Assembly (NCBI GenBank): GCA_027924585.1
Contig: BSBM01000007.1
Span: 9,205,501 to 9,269,500, forward strand
DNA length: 64,000 bases
Origin: Larix kaempferi
Taxonomy: Eukaryota; Streptophyta; Pinopsida; Pinales; Pinaceae
Direction: 5' to 3'
The position numbers and the translations under genes were made by a program. Each line of letters begins with the position of its first letter. Position 1 is the first letter of the stretch. Below are positions 29,343 to 40,199 of this stretch, one piece after another. Below the pieces are notes generated by a model that saw only the letters and a program-made list of their open reading frames with translations, made no database searches and was not told where the DNA came from.

Positions 29343-29837
29343 TTGCAGGAATTCGCTGAAGAGGAAAGTAGGAACACTCGATTGACAATAGATCAGTGGG
29401 TGGGTAGGTACATTCACGACGGTCCGCACGAATGGTTCTTCTGTGATTTTCCTGTCCTATTGTTCGAATGGTTGGAAAAGTTGAACTTCCAAAAGAGGAA
29501 CTTCCAAGGTGGTGAACCGACGACTTGGACCCCCAAATTGATTCAGGAACTACAGGAAGTTGATAATAAAGCATCGCGGGTCGTCGAAGTGTGGTTCGAT
29601 AGCATCCTAGAAGGCTATATCATAGAGTTTGTGGTTGATACTCAGAAGTCCTATAGTGAAGCCGAGAGATATTTTTTCCGTGAACCTCGGGGTAGGTTTT
29701 TACTATCGCTTCAACTGTCGATCAAGATGCTTATTTGTGAAAAAGGTATATTGAAGATGCATCTTGATCAATGGACAGCATGGTGGGAGGAGGCCATGGG
29801 TACCGCGACTATTGGGGGCCAGTACATGGAATGGTAA
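29343..29837 (+). CDS. Element B upstream ORF, unknown function
   Basis: 164 codons from MQEFAEEESRNTRLTIDQWV to GGQYMEW and a stop. No zinc, protease or capsid motif is visible. It is aromatic-rich (HEWFFCDFPVLLFEWLEKL; HLDQWTAWWEEAMG) and looks globular, without a signal peptide. It precedes gag in a different frame. It may be an extra leader protein, as in some Tat/Ogre-type elements, or the matrix-like N-terminus of Gag separated by a frameshift. It is open over its whole length in an otherwise broken element. Confidence 0.55.
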   Translation: MQEFAEEESRNTRLTIDQWVGRYIHDGPHEWFFCDFPVLLFEWLEKLNFQKRNFQGGEPTTWTPKLIQELQEVDNKASRVVEVWFDSILEGYIIEFVVDTQKSYSEAERYFFREPRGRFLLSLQLSIKMLICEKGILKMHLDQWTAWWEEAMGTATIGGQYMEW

Positions 29838-31470
29838 GGGGTAGATGGGTGCAGGTCATGATGAGACTGTGAGTGAAGCCGAGGAAGAAAGTGGTCTTAC
29901 AAGGTGAGGAGCGAGGTTCTGATAGGAAAAGAGGCAGAGGACAGGAGAAGGTCCTGTTGTAGTCAAACTGCAAGATAGTGAAGGAAGGCCACATGGGATG
30001 AAGTGACCTCATAGTCCTGACAAGGACAACCAGGCTACACCCAGGATAGAGGCAGGACCTAACCCCAGCACCAACGTACCCACACCTCTGCTCACTATCT
30101 CTTAGATAGCAAGAAATACCACTTTGAAACCGCCAAGTTCGTCAATTCCATAGAAGTTAATTGGTAGTAGTACGGCGAAAGGAGGAAGGAAGCCCAGAAT
30201 AGAAGGCGATGATGCTAAGTTACCGTTGTTCCACGAGAGTGCGACAGACAACCCATAATAGTATTGGTTTTTGTGTGAAGCAGTCTAGACCATAAAACAG
30301 ATCACCAATGATGATGCTAAGAAAGGACAGTTAGCAACGACTCTGCGAGGTCGTGCATTAGATTGGTTTATGAAATTTGTTCTAGTCCCTACAGAAGCCC
30401 CAGAGAAGTCGCTAGATGAGATTCGGGATGGGCTGATTGCCGAATTTAGAAGGCCCAAGTCCGAGGCTTAATATATTACAGAATTGAAGGAAATTAAGCA
30501 GTATGCCAATGAGACGGAATGGGATTTCGACCAATGATTCAAGATGCTGATGGAAAAGGTTAGTTTCGATATGAGTGCCGTCCAACATAAAGAGTGGTTC
30601 ATCGTGGCACTGCTACCACACATTCGGCTTCCGTTGATGCAACAAAACATCTCGAATCCCAGTGAAGCTCTAGAGAATGCAATGCGATTGGAGGCGTTGC
30701 CGATTGGAGATAATGCAGCCGAGATGTCGCAGATACAAACACAGCTCGCTAACTTGACTATACAACTGCAAGATTTGAAGAAAAGCAAGGAACAGCGCAA
30801 TGAAGTATGGTGTACATGATGCCGAGGAGAAGGGCATATGAAGGACAATTGCTCGGATTTCCGCAATTATTTGGTGTCATGTGCACCAAACCCGTTGAAT
30901 GGCAGCAGCATGCCATGGTGTCGCATCTGCCAGGTGTATGGGCACAGTCACGACAATTGCCCGTATATGCAGAAAATAGTCACAACCCTAAGAAATATTT
31001 ATTGCACATTTTGCAAGTCGGTGGGTCATGATGACAAAGATTGCCATGCATATGGGTTGCTACAAGAAAGAATGTATGATGCATTCTACATCAAGGATGA
31101 TCAGTGTACCGTACAACAACCGCAACTGCATTCGCAGGTAGCCCAGCCGCTACCTCAACTGCAGATGCAGTTTGTACTGCAGCAATAGTAACTGCCACAG
31201 TTCATGCTGCAATATGCTCCACAAAAGCCACAATATGTACAACAACCGCAGTATGCACCACAAGGGAAAGGGATGCAACCGGCACCAATGCAGCAACAAT
31301 TTAACCAACCACAGTACCAGCAGCAGGGAGGATTCCAGGGAGGATACCGGGGAGGACGTGGTGGAGGATTTGGTTGTGGAGGAGGACGAGGTGGTCACAG
31401 ACCTGTTCAATGTTATCACTATGCGGTATGGGGACACTATCAGCGAGACTTCCCACTACTGCAGAACTAG
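29838..31470 (+). pseudogene. gag: Element B gag with repeated zinc knuckles
   Basis: Capsid-type region at about 30200-30720: RGRALDWFMKFVLVP, IRDGLIAEFRRPKSEA, YITELKEIKQYANETEWDFD. CX2CX4HX4C zinc knuckles follow: one broken by a stop codon (30811-30852), then CRICQVYGHSHDNC (about 30921) and CTFCKSVGHDDKDC (about 31001). A Gln/Pro-rich, then Gly/Arg-rich stretch (YAPQKPQYVQQPQYAPQGK; GGYRGGRGGGFG, 31204-31400) ends with a fourth, degraded knuckle (CYHYAVWGHYQRDF, about 31410). Several stops break the frame. The RGG-like stretch and multiple knuckles suggest strong RNA binding. Confidence 0.75.
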
Positions 31471-31799
31471 TGTATGTTCTATTTTGTTAACGATCATACA
31501 GTTAAGAATTGTACATAGTTGATTACACGATGGCAGGCAAGGAACACTCCCCAGTTGCAGACACATCCCCAGGCATAGCAGCCCACTTAGAACCAAGTAC
31601 AGCAACTAGTGAAGAACCAGAATCCACGGCCGAATCAAAACATAAATCAAAATATAAATCAACCAGGGAATGTACCACCGAATCAGTAGCAGGGTGCAAA
31701 CATTGCGACAATTTCTGCAGAACCAAGACCGCAAGATGCTTCCATTGCTATGGTCACTCGAGGATGAAAGATAACTAGAGAAGACAGCTCAATGATCTA

Positions 31800-32500
31800 G
31801 TTAGCTGGACAAAAGAAGGTATCATTTGATATTGATGCGGAACGGGAGACGTTTCTTCAGGCTCGACAGGCCTTAGGGAACGGCCAAGGTAAAGCCATCA
31901 TGTATGACATGCCCTCTACTTTTGATGCTACTTTGGAGGTTATCCCGTCGCGACGGTCCAACACACTTCGAGCATTTTTGGAACATTGTTTGTCCTTGGA
32001 AAAAGATCTTGATGCTCTTGCTACGATTGAAGCCTTGTTGCGACGACCAGCCCAAGATCGACAAGGGCTCGCGGTTAATTCCTTGCAACGATGGAAGACG
32101 AGTAAGGAGATGCAGATGAATATTCAAATTGGCGACTATGATGTTGATTCAGTTATTCTGGATCTTGGTTTCAATCTCAACATATTAACCAAGCAGGATT
32201 CGTAGAAGATGGGGATCCCCCCATTGAGTTGGTCTCCTGTACAGCTCCGATTGGCTAACCATGCAAAAGTAACACCCATTGGGTGAGTTCCACGGCTAGT
32301 GGTAGAAATTGAGGGTATGAAAACCTATGTCGAGTTTGATGTCATAGAAGTTGTCGAAGGCAGCAACTCTTATCCCGCGCAGTTGGGGATTGGATGGGAT
32401 AATGATAGTGGAGCTGTAATCAACTTCAAGCGACGGATGATGACTTTTGAAAATCACGATCTCAACATTATCTCCCCGTTGGATTCGACTGAAGGATGAC
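31800..32500 (+). pseudogene. Element B aspartic protease region
   Basis: Same frame as the zinc knuckles. Retropepsin-like core: MQMNIQIGDYDVDSVILDLG and NLNILTKQ (about 32113-32200), with DLG in place of the usual DSG/DTG, as in Athila/Tat-type elements. A flap and C-terminal part follow (VEIEGMKTYVEFDVIEV; PAQLGIGWDNDSGAVINFK, about 32300-32440). Two or three stops interrupt it. It would process the polyprotein in the particle. Confidence 0.7.
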
Positions 32501-33400
32501 GCTACATAGAGCCAGTGAAGGACAATGATCCTAGCGGATGGGACCATGCATTCAATATTTCTAAAGATTACATACATCCGACTGCCAACGGTGAGCTGGA
32601 ATGGCGCAGTGACAGCTCTGCGTCTTCCGACTCTGATGATGCGCTGGAATTTTAGTAGAACTGCTTGCATGAAGTGTCGCTCCATAAGTACGAGTTGATC
32701 ATGCAGTCATTATGCCGTGTCACGACTGAAATGGTTACACTACCAATATATGAAGGACTACCTGGCTTATCCGACTTTCTGATGGAGTTCGAAGAAAGAG
32801 TTTCCGAACCACAGCGCTTGTTGGCATTGAATGAACCATTGAGAGTTGCTCCAGCATGCTGGTGGGAGACACACAAGGCATCGATTGATGGATGGTCGAA
32901 ATGCCGAAGATTGATGATGGTACGTTTTGGTGATACTGAGCTTTACCATACTGGGAAGTATGATGGGCAGACCGATCCTGGTGGTCACTTGATGGAATGT
33001 CAACGGCTATGGGTATCATGACCAAAAGATGAGTGGGTCCATGCTTTTATCTATACTTTGGATGAGATGCCATGCTCATGGTATATTGCAGCTGAGTTGC
33101 GAGGGGAAATTTCTACTTGGATGGAGCTCACAGTGTGTTTTACCCATACATTCATTTTTATGGATGTCGATCCAGAGGTTCATAATGCATTACAGCTCAT
33201 CCATGATGTAATTTTGCAGGTTATCCTGGTAGCATATCCTGCGGATCCACACACGCATTACCAGATGCAGTCTCTCATGGAGTGTTTCAATATCAGTGGT
33301 GGGCCAAAAGATGGTGATGATCCACGAAATGTGAATATCCCGGAGTCAGAAGGAAGTTGTGCTATGGTACCAGATGATGCCCCAAGCGACCCGGTCAGTC
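32501..33400 (+). pseudogene. Gag-like segment between protease and RT
   Basis: Two stretches resemble retrotransposon capsid rather than pol. The first, about 32740-32940: YEGLPGLSDFLMEFEERV, ALNEPLRVAPACWWETHKAS, WSKCRRLMMVRFG. The second, about 32955-33200: KYDGQTDPGGHLMECQRLW, EWVHAFIYTLDEMPCSWYIA, ELRGEISTWMELTVCFTHTF. These match the gag pattern (DG-D-H, then WY, then W-L-F-F). They sit downstream of protease and in frame with the following RT linker. One stop (33019-33021) falls between them. Function unknown; a second capsid copy or a captured domain is possible. Confidence 0.65.
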
Positions 33401-36207
33401 AACCGCTGAGGATCTGCAAGATTAACATTGGGACAGAGAACACTCAAAAGTTTGCAAATGTTGGGGATTACTGGGATGATGAGCTGATAAGAAATGTCAC
33501 TGATTTGCTCCATGAGTTTCAAGACATATTTCCTACTAAGTTTTTCGACATGAAGGGGATTCTAGGTGACTTAGGAGAAATGAAGATTCCATTAAAACAA
33601 GATGTTAAGTTGATCCGGCAGCGACCCTATCGATTGAATTCATGACATAAGGAGCGGGTCAAGGCTGAGCTGGATTGCATGTTGGACACCGGGATTATTG
33701 AACCAGTTGAGGAGTCGGAATGGATTAGTCCTATGGTTGTGCAGGATAAGAAGATTGGTGAAGTACGCATTTGCACTGACCTAAGGAAGCTAAATGATGC
33801 ATGTTTGCATGATCCGTTCCCCACTCCATTTACCAATGAAGTGCTTGAAGGAGTGGGTGGCCAGGAGATGTACTCCTTCACAGACGGGTTCTCTGGCTAC
33901 CATCAGATCGCATTGCCAAAGAAGATCGCCATAAGACAACTTTCATTACTAAATGGGGCTACTTTCAATACATTGTAATGCTGCCTGGTTTGAAGAACGC
34001 ACCTGCGATATTTTCGTGGGTTGTTGTTGCTGCATTAAGGACATCATTTAGTAATTTTCACAGGTATACATGGACGATTGGACAATCTATGGTTTGGTCT
34101 GTGATCATTTGGCGAATCTACGGTTGATGCTCGAGCGATGCTGACAACACTAGATATCGTTGAATCTGAAGAAATGCATCTTTTATGCACCATTTGGGAT
34201 ATTGCTCAGACATATTGTGTGTAAGCAAGGGTTGTTGGTCGATCCGGCTAAGATTGCACTCATTTTGAGTTTGCAACCACCGACCATTGTTAAGAAGTTG
34301 CGGGAGACTCTAGGACACATGGGGTATTATCGCAAGTTCATCAGGGGTTATGCTGTGATTACTGCCCCTATGGAGAAGTTGTTGAAGAAGGATGTGTCAT
34401 TCTAGTGGAGCCCGGAATGTCAGGCTAGCTTTGAAACACTAAAGGCGAAGATGGCGTCGAAACCGATATTGGTATTTCTGGACTGGAGTAAGGAATTCCA
34501 TGTCCATGTTGATGCCTCATCAATTGTGTTGGGTGTCATATTGGCTTAACCATGAGAAGGTGACCTTGATCATCCTATTGCTTTTGCAAGTTAGAAGTTG
34601 TCCTCTGCATAAAGAAATTACACTACCACTGAGCGGGAAGGTCTGGCAATGGTCTACGTGCTGCAGAAGTTCAGGCACTATTTGTTGGGTGGGCACTTTA
34701 AAATGTTCACCGACCATTCCGCGTTGAAATACCTAGTCAATAAGCTTGTGTTGTGGGGGAATATATGCCGCTGGCTACTTCTTTTTCAGGAGTTCGATTT
34801 TGAAGTCATTGTGAAGCTAGGCCAGTTGAATGCCAGTCCTAATAATCTCCTGCGGATCGATACAGGAGAGGAGCCAACCAACATTGAAGATGGTTTACTA
34901 GATGCTCAACTGTTTCGGATTGAGGTTGCAGATGGCTACTTTGCAGAAATCATCCATTTTCTGACAACGGGTACTGCACCAAACAAGTTCACCACCAGTC
35001 AAAAGAAGCAGTTAGTAGTCAAAGTTGCAAACTTCCATCTCATTGCAAGAGAGTTATACAAAATGGGTGCCGATGAGATATTGCGCAGATGTGTCTTGTC
35101 GCATGAGCAATCACAGATATTAGCAGAAGCGCATGGAGGAGTAGCTGGAGGACACTATGGAGGTAGGGAGACTACAAGGAAAGTGCTGCGTGCTAGGCTA
35201 TGGTGGCCCACACTACATAATGATGTGACAGACTATGCCCGATCTTGTGATGTCGATCAGCGAATTGGCAAACCATCCCAACACAATGAAATGTCGTTGA
35301 TGCCCCAGTTGACATTACAGCCGTTTGGAAAATGGGTGGTGGATTTTGTAGGACTGATCAATCCACCAGGGAAGCGCATGGGTGCACACTATACTATCAC
35401 CATGATAGATTATTTGACTCGATGGGCAGAAGCTGCACCAGTCATTGATTGCTCCGCAGCCACAGCCGCGCGGTTTCTCTTTGACCACATTGTCACTCGC
35501 TTCGGCTACCCCAAGATATTATTGAGCGATCAAGGAAGCCACTTTCTTAATCACACCATTAGCGCATTGACGGAGGAGTTGCAGATATAGCATTAAAAGA
35601 GTACACCCTATCATCCGTAGGCAAATGGCATGGTGGAGGCTTTCAATAAGGTATTGGAGCATGCACTGACAAAGGTGTGTAACGTGAATTGCAATGAATG
35701 GGATCTCAAAATCCCAGTAGTATTGTGGGCCTATCGCACCACATGTAAACGACTGATAGGGCAAACACCATTTAAGCTGGTGTATGGACAAGAAGCAATT
35801 ATTCCCATGGAGTATATTGTCCCGAGTATGTGCATCGCAACCGCAATAGGATTGGATGATGCAGCAGCACTAGGTGAACGTCTAGAGCAGTTGGTGCAGT
35901 TGGAGGAAGATCATTTCATTGCTGGGTTCCACCAGGGGGTAAAGAAGGATCGCCAAAAAGCATGGCATAATTGACACATAAAAAAAAACAGTTTCAGCAG
36001 GGAGACTTAGTGTTGTTGTAAGACAACAAGTTTATGAAACATCCAGGAAAGTTGTAGATGCATTGGCTTGGTCTGTATCACATCAGTAGTATTAATTCAG
36101 GGGGTGCGGTTCAGCTACAGCAGCTGGATGGGGCAATGCTCCCAAAACTGGTGAATGGTCATAGGTTGAAGCCCTATCAGTCGGGCTTGGAACACCGCGA
36201 TGCTTGA
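33401..36207 (+). pseudogene. pol: Element B RT, RNase H and integrase
   Basis: RT begins with a linker (DLLHEFQDIFPTKFFDMKGI), then EPVEESEWISPMVVQDKK, ICTDLRKLNDACLHDPFPTP and FTDGFSGYHQIAL. After a frameshift near 33970 the catalytic YMDDWTIYG follows (about 34067). RNase H: VDASSIVLGVIL, then [17 protein letters not shown]. Integrase, largely open at 34649-35590 in one frame: a zinc finger whose second Cys pair is damaged (CDVDQR), first Asp in [13 protein letters not shown], second in [10 protein letters not shown], and Glu in [12 protein letters not shown] after a stop at 35588. The C-terminus ends HWLGLYHISSI near a TGA at 36205-36207. There is no chromodomain. Confidence 0.88.
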
Positions 36208-37356
36208 GTCATGTAAAAAAAAGAAGAAGGGAGAAGTAGATTGATTGGTGGCAGGATGTCACACCACCATGGATGAAATCTGGAAGCAGGGAGGCTTCTG
36301 CCACAAGGTTTGAATGATTTGTGACACCTAGGAGTGTTGCGCTTGGGTCACATCCAAAATCATGATGCAGATGGGACTTTTTCCTTTTTGACGGATATAA
36401 TCGTTAGTTGAGTTCGATCATGTCAGAAGAACACATGTTTGGGCTTAGGGATACACCGAGGGATTATGGTCGATGGTACTTGCCAGGATGGTCTGCATGG
36501 TTGGCATGAAGCATACATCATGCTGGCATGGTCAAAGAAATTCTTCGCACATTTTGCATGAAGGAAACCCGGCAAAGGTACGATTCATCCATCGCCCAGA
36601 TAATCGTCACATGGAACGGCGATGAATTATGATTATCCTGGGGTGTGAGCAGGTGGTGCAATGGCTTGTTGAGGCAAATGGATGATAGAGTGCATTGTAT
36701 AAATAGAGGACCTAAGGGGAGTAAGCACATAGAGATTGTTTTGGTTAAGAAGGGTTATGCTACGAAAGGCTCTGGCATTTTGTTAAGTTAGGAATTCCAA
36801 GGAGGTTGTGGAAATGCTCCATTTTATTTCCTGTGGTAGCACACCAGGTGTGCTGAGGGCCCGAACCATGAGTGTACATAAGCAGTTGGAGCAAGCTGCA
36901 CCTCGGACACTCCGGGGTTACAAGCATGAAGTTTCGTCCAAGATGTCTAGGCAGTTGGTGATGGTTCGAAGTCTCGTGGTCCCTATGACCACATAAAAGG
37001 GGGGGGTCATTGCCCTCGGGTCCCTGTAACTTGTGCTTGCCGGTCTGAAACAGATGTTCTAGAGCCGTTGGCCTAGTTCACACCTCGGCGTTGTTCGTAA
37101 ACTTCTCCTCAGTCTCCACAAGATTCCTTGATACTGGAGGATGAGTTTGAGAGGTACATGACAGCAAGTCGGGGGATGCCCACTTTCGGGTGAGAATTAC
37201 ATGACAGCGAGTCGACAATCAGTGAAGCAGAAGGAGCAGGACAACACCGCGTGAATTCAGATAGCAAGAACAATTGCAGAAACGTAGTTCCGCCATAAAA
37301 GAGTCTGAGTACACCATGTCCTTCTGACGTGGCTCAAGGGCGAGCCACAAGATCGT
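36208..37356 (+). other. Element B post-pol spacer, 3' ORF deleted
   Basis: About 1.15 kb where element A has about 3.5 kb. It contains a TATA motif, TATAAATAGAGG (36698-36709), and the GTGGCTC...GAGCCAC inverted pair just before the polypurine tract (37329-37347). I see no remaining domain of the downstream ORF. A short G-run lies at 36999-37006. Confidence 0.6.
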
Positions 37357-37366
37357 GTTGGGGGCT
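37357..37366 (+). promoter_or_regulatory. Element B polypurine-like tract
   Basis: GTTGGGGGCT immediately upstream of the 3' LTR, matching 14211-14220 in element A. Confidence 0.6.
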
Positions 37367-38254
37367 TGTTGGCAGGCGGTTTGATAAGGAAGAATCGTAG
37401 CATCGCTGATGCTGCAACACATCAGATGAAGTCGCAGAAGGAAGAAGACTCGAGTATTTTATGTATTTTTTGAGTCATTTGTACTGCAATAGGTGGTTTT
37501 TGGGTCGATTATACCGCAGAATGTGGGTTTTGGGTCATTGGACCACATATTATGTAATGCTGAGTCAGCTATACCGTAGAATGCAGGTTTTTGGTCATTT
37601 TTTCAATTAGATATTGGGTCATTTGTCCATAGTGTCAGTTAGGAAGTCGGTAGTAAGTGGACAAGAGTTGTAAGGCGGAAGCCTATATATAGATATGAAG
37701 TGTAAGTGATTAATGGAGAATACAGAGAGATAATTCATGGGAGAATAATGTGAAGCTTTGGTGATTTTCAGGTATGTTTTGATGTCAAGAGTCATTGCGA
37801 AGATCTAGTTTTTGCAGAGGCATTGTATTTGGGTTGACAATGATAATATGATGAAGCTATTTTGGTGCAATCCCTGTGTTCAATTTGTTCGGTTATGATA
37901 ATGTGATATTGCACTATACGGATAATGTCATGCTTCTTTGATGCGATACTTGCTTTACAATTACTGTTGTTGCAATGATGAATGTTTGGGTTGAATATTG
38001 CTTTACTACTATGTTTAATGCTTAAAGATATCTGTCGCTGTGTTACAATAAGTTTACGTATCATAGCCGCAACCATCCTTCTTCATTCGGCGGAAACATG
38101 GTTCCATCTACTCTTCCTGGATGCCTCGGGTGAGACCTCATCTGCTCTGCAGGTGTTGCTGGGCGGGATAAATCCTGTCCGGGCCGGTGCTCAGGAAGAC
38201 TGCAGTATGTGTCGACAGTGAGTGGAACCCCTGTCGACTGGCATCGCGCTAACA
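37367..38254 (+). repeat. Element B 3' LTR
   Basis: 888 bp, TGTTGGCAGG to GCTAACA, partner of 28360-29248; TATATATAG at about 37684. The target duplication TATTT follows at 38255-38259. Confidence 0.93.
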
Positions 38255-38450
38255 TATTTGGAGGGTCATAAATCATCCATGAACCTCATATTCAAGTCTT
38301 AATATAATTCATACACCCTCACAGAATATTTGGGAGCATTTGGATCAATTTGGAGACCTAGACATCCAAACTAGTCAAAGGTCGAAATTGGGGAAAAAGT
38401 GAAAAATTGGGCATTTTAATAAAAATTTAAAAAAAGGACATTACAATTCA

Positions 38451-38889
38451 ACTTGAAGAGGTACATAAAGTATAGGTGTATGTATCAAGTCCACCCAATA
38501 ATACTACTTCAAATTTACATGCTAAAAAGATGGTTGGACAAGTTTCGGGAGTGCGCAAGAGTCTTGAGAACAAGAAGCAGTTGAACATGTAAGCAAGTCC
38601 TGGAAGTGTGCAAGAATCACCAATAGGAAGAAGCATACAAGTTGTTGAAGTATGCAAGAGTACAAGAAGAAAGTGGAAGTCAAATAAGTCAATTGCACAA
38701 GTCTCACAAGAGATGGTACATCAGCGGCGCAAGACCACACACCAAGTGCGCAAGACCCATATTGAGAAGGACCAAGTATGCACAAGACCCAAAAGAGATG
38801 ACATGTTAGTGGCGTAGAACATGACAAGTGGCGAAATCATGAATTAAGTGGAACAATGTGTTTGTTTCTACCTTGTTCTTTAAATTTCT
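38451..38889. other. Host sequence flanking the solo LTR
   Basis: Continuation of the region interrupted at 22608. It is dominated by degenerate repeats of TGCACAAG/GCGCAAGACC/GAAGTGTGCAAG-like words on the plus strand (38540-38820). No coding motif can be supported on either strand. Confidence 0.45.
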
Positions 38890-40139
38890 TGTATTGACCC
38901 AGGTTCGACGCAGTTGTGGTCCAGCAAAACACTTCTTCACCGGTCCTTTCGGCAACAGCCTGTGAATAGGATGAGGTCTCACCCGAGGCGAAGTTATGGG
39001 GCATTACAGAAGCATGTTTATGTAATCATGTGATGCGCGGTTATGGGAAAGGCTCTGGCAAAGTTCTCCCAACTTTGTATTTACTTTGTTCTTACTGTGC
39101 ACATACAGGACTGCGCACTTTGTAGTTACCACAACCCAATACACCAACGCAACCCCAGGACTGCGCTACTATTCAAACACACACCTTACAGACTCCACTG
39201 ACTTAGTGTTATTTTTTTAACTATGCATTCAACATATTCTGAAATACTTACACGTTCAGTTATACATGTTCAATAATTAACATATTATTCTCATCCATCA
39301 TACATGTGAAAATACATATAAAAGAGAGAACATACACAAACATGAACATAAATATAAGCAATCACACATATTCAATCACACAACACAAGTATTTACGTGG
39401 TTCACCCCTCGGATGGGAGATACATCCACGGGAACTGTTGTTTATATTAATGGGAAGGTTTCAATAGTTCTAGTCTACGCACTTAGCTGCAGACTCTTCT
39501 CTCTACAATAGGTCTCTGCACACACAGCTGCAGATCCTTTTCTTCTCTTCTTGTTCTCTACAATGCTTAGTATTTATTCAAAAGACTTAAGGCCAAAATA
39601 ATACCATGAGAGATCAACCCTTCCCTTACAAAATTACCCCTTATATAGATCATGCCGGAGGGTCACGTCTTTACAGTCATTGTGGGCCAAAATTATATGC
39701 TACCCCAAAATTCCCCAAAAATGGCGCGATTACCCAACTAACCCGGCCTGTCGTAATCGACAGCTGCTTCACTTGACTTCGGCTGCCTTTCTGCACTGTT
39801 TCTAGATTTGAGGCCTCTTCTAACAACCACAGTTATGACTGCTTGGATCTGACTATGTACTCATGCGTCCCTTTCATCCACTCCACTTCTTTTGTCACTA
39901 TCGATCCGCCACTTTGCTTCTAATGGTTTATGCCACTCTGGCTGATAGGTCACTTTCCTCCAATTCCGCGTCGCTCTTCACCCTTCTCCCGAGATTCTAC
40001 GGAATCGCTTACCCAAAATAGGTCACTACTGAACCTTGCTTCACTTGTACTTCGCTGCCAAAAATAGCTGTTGCGGTGGATCCTCGCTCCACGAAAAATG
40101 TCTTTCCAAAAAAGTAGTTCACTTGGGCCACTCCGAATA
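38890..40139 (-). repeat. B' 3' LTR, diverged
   Basis: Minus strand. It follows TGTTAGGGGC, which aligns with the polypurine tract of A and B, and the same GTGGCTC...GAGCCAC pair (40152-40172). It contains CTATATAAGG near 39648-39657. The segment CTCGGGTGAGACCTCATC (about 38970-38990) is shared with the LTR of element B. It ends GGGTCAATACA at 38890. The start appears as TATTCGG, where other copies have TGTTGG. Confidence 0.55.
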
Positions 40140-40199
40140 GGCCCCTAACACTCACATGTGGCTCATCCCCGAGCCACTCCGACTGGGTTGATCCATTTG

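Larger units (their letters stand above)
28360..38254 (+). mobile_element. Element B: near-complete family-B gypsy retrotransposon
   Basis: 9.9 kb, with LTRs of 889 and 888 bp (TGTTGGCAGG to GCTAACA) and the exact target duplication TATTT (28355-28359, 38255-38259). The primer site is complementary to tRNA-Glu. Internal order: upstream ORF, gag with several zinc knuckles, protease, gag-like segment, RT, RNase H, integrase without chromodomain. The downstream ORF seen in element A is missing here. Stops and frameshifts occur throughout, so it is no longer autonomous. Confidence 0.93.
22609..38445 (+). repeat. Family-C solo LTR carrying two nested insertions
   Basis: Three pieces, 22609-23139, 27352-28359 and 38260-38445, assemble in order into one copy of the family-C LTR (compare 43156-44895 and 49631-51410). 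It starts TGTAATGTCC and ends GGGACATTACA. The target duplication ATTCA flanks the whole block at 22604-22608 and 38446-38450. The pieces total about 1.7 kb against 1.74-1.78 kb for the intact LTRs. With no internal region of family C present, it is a solo LTR formed by LTR-LTR recombination, later hit by CV2 and element B. Confidence 0.92.

Noticed and set aside
29185-29574. 129-codon minus-strand frame across the end of the element B LTR
   Set aside because: It overlaps the primer site and the upstream ORF in antisense and has no recognisable motif.
31150-31522. Low-complexity frames as separate genes
   Set aside because: They are alternative frames of the PQ- and RGG-rich Gag tract; repetitive codons keep several frames open.
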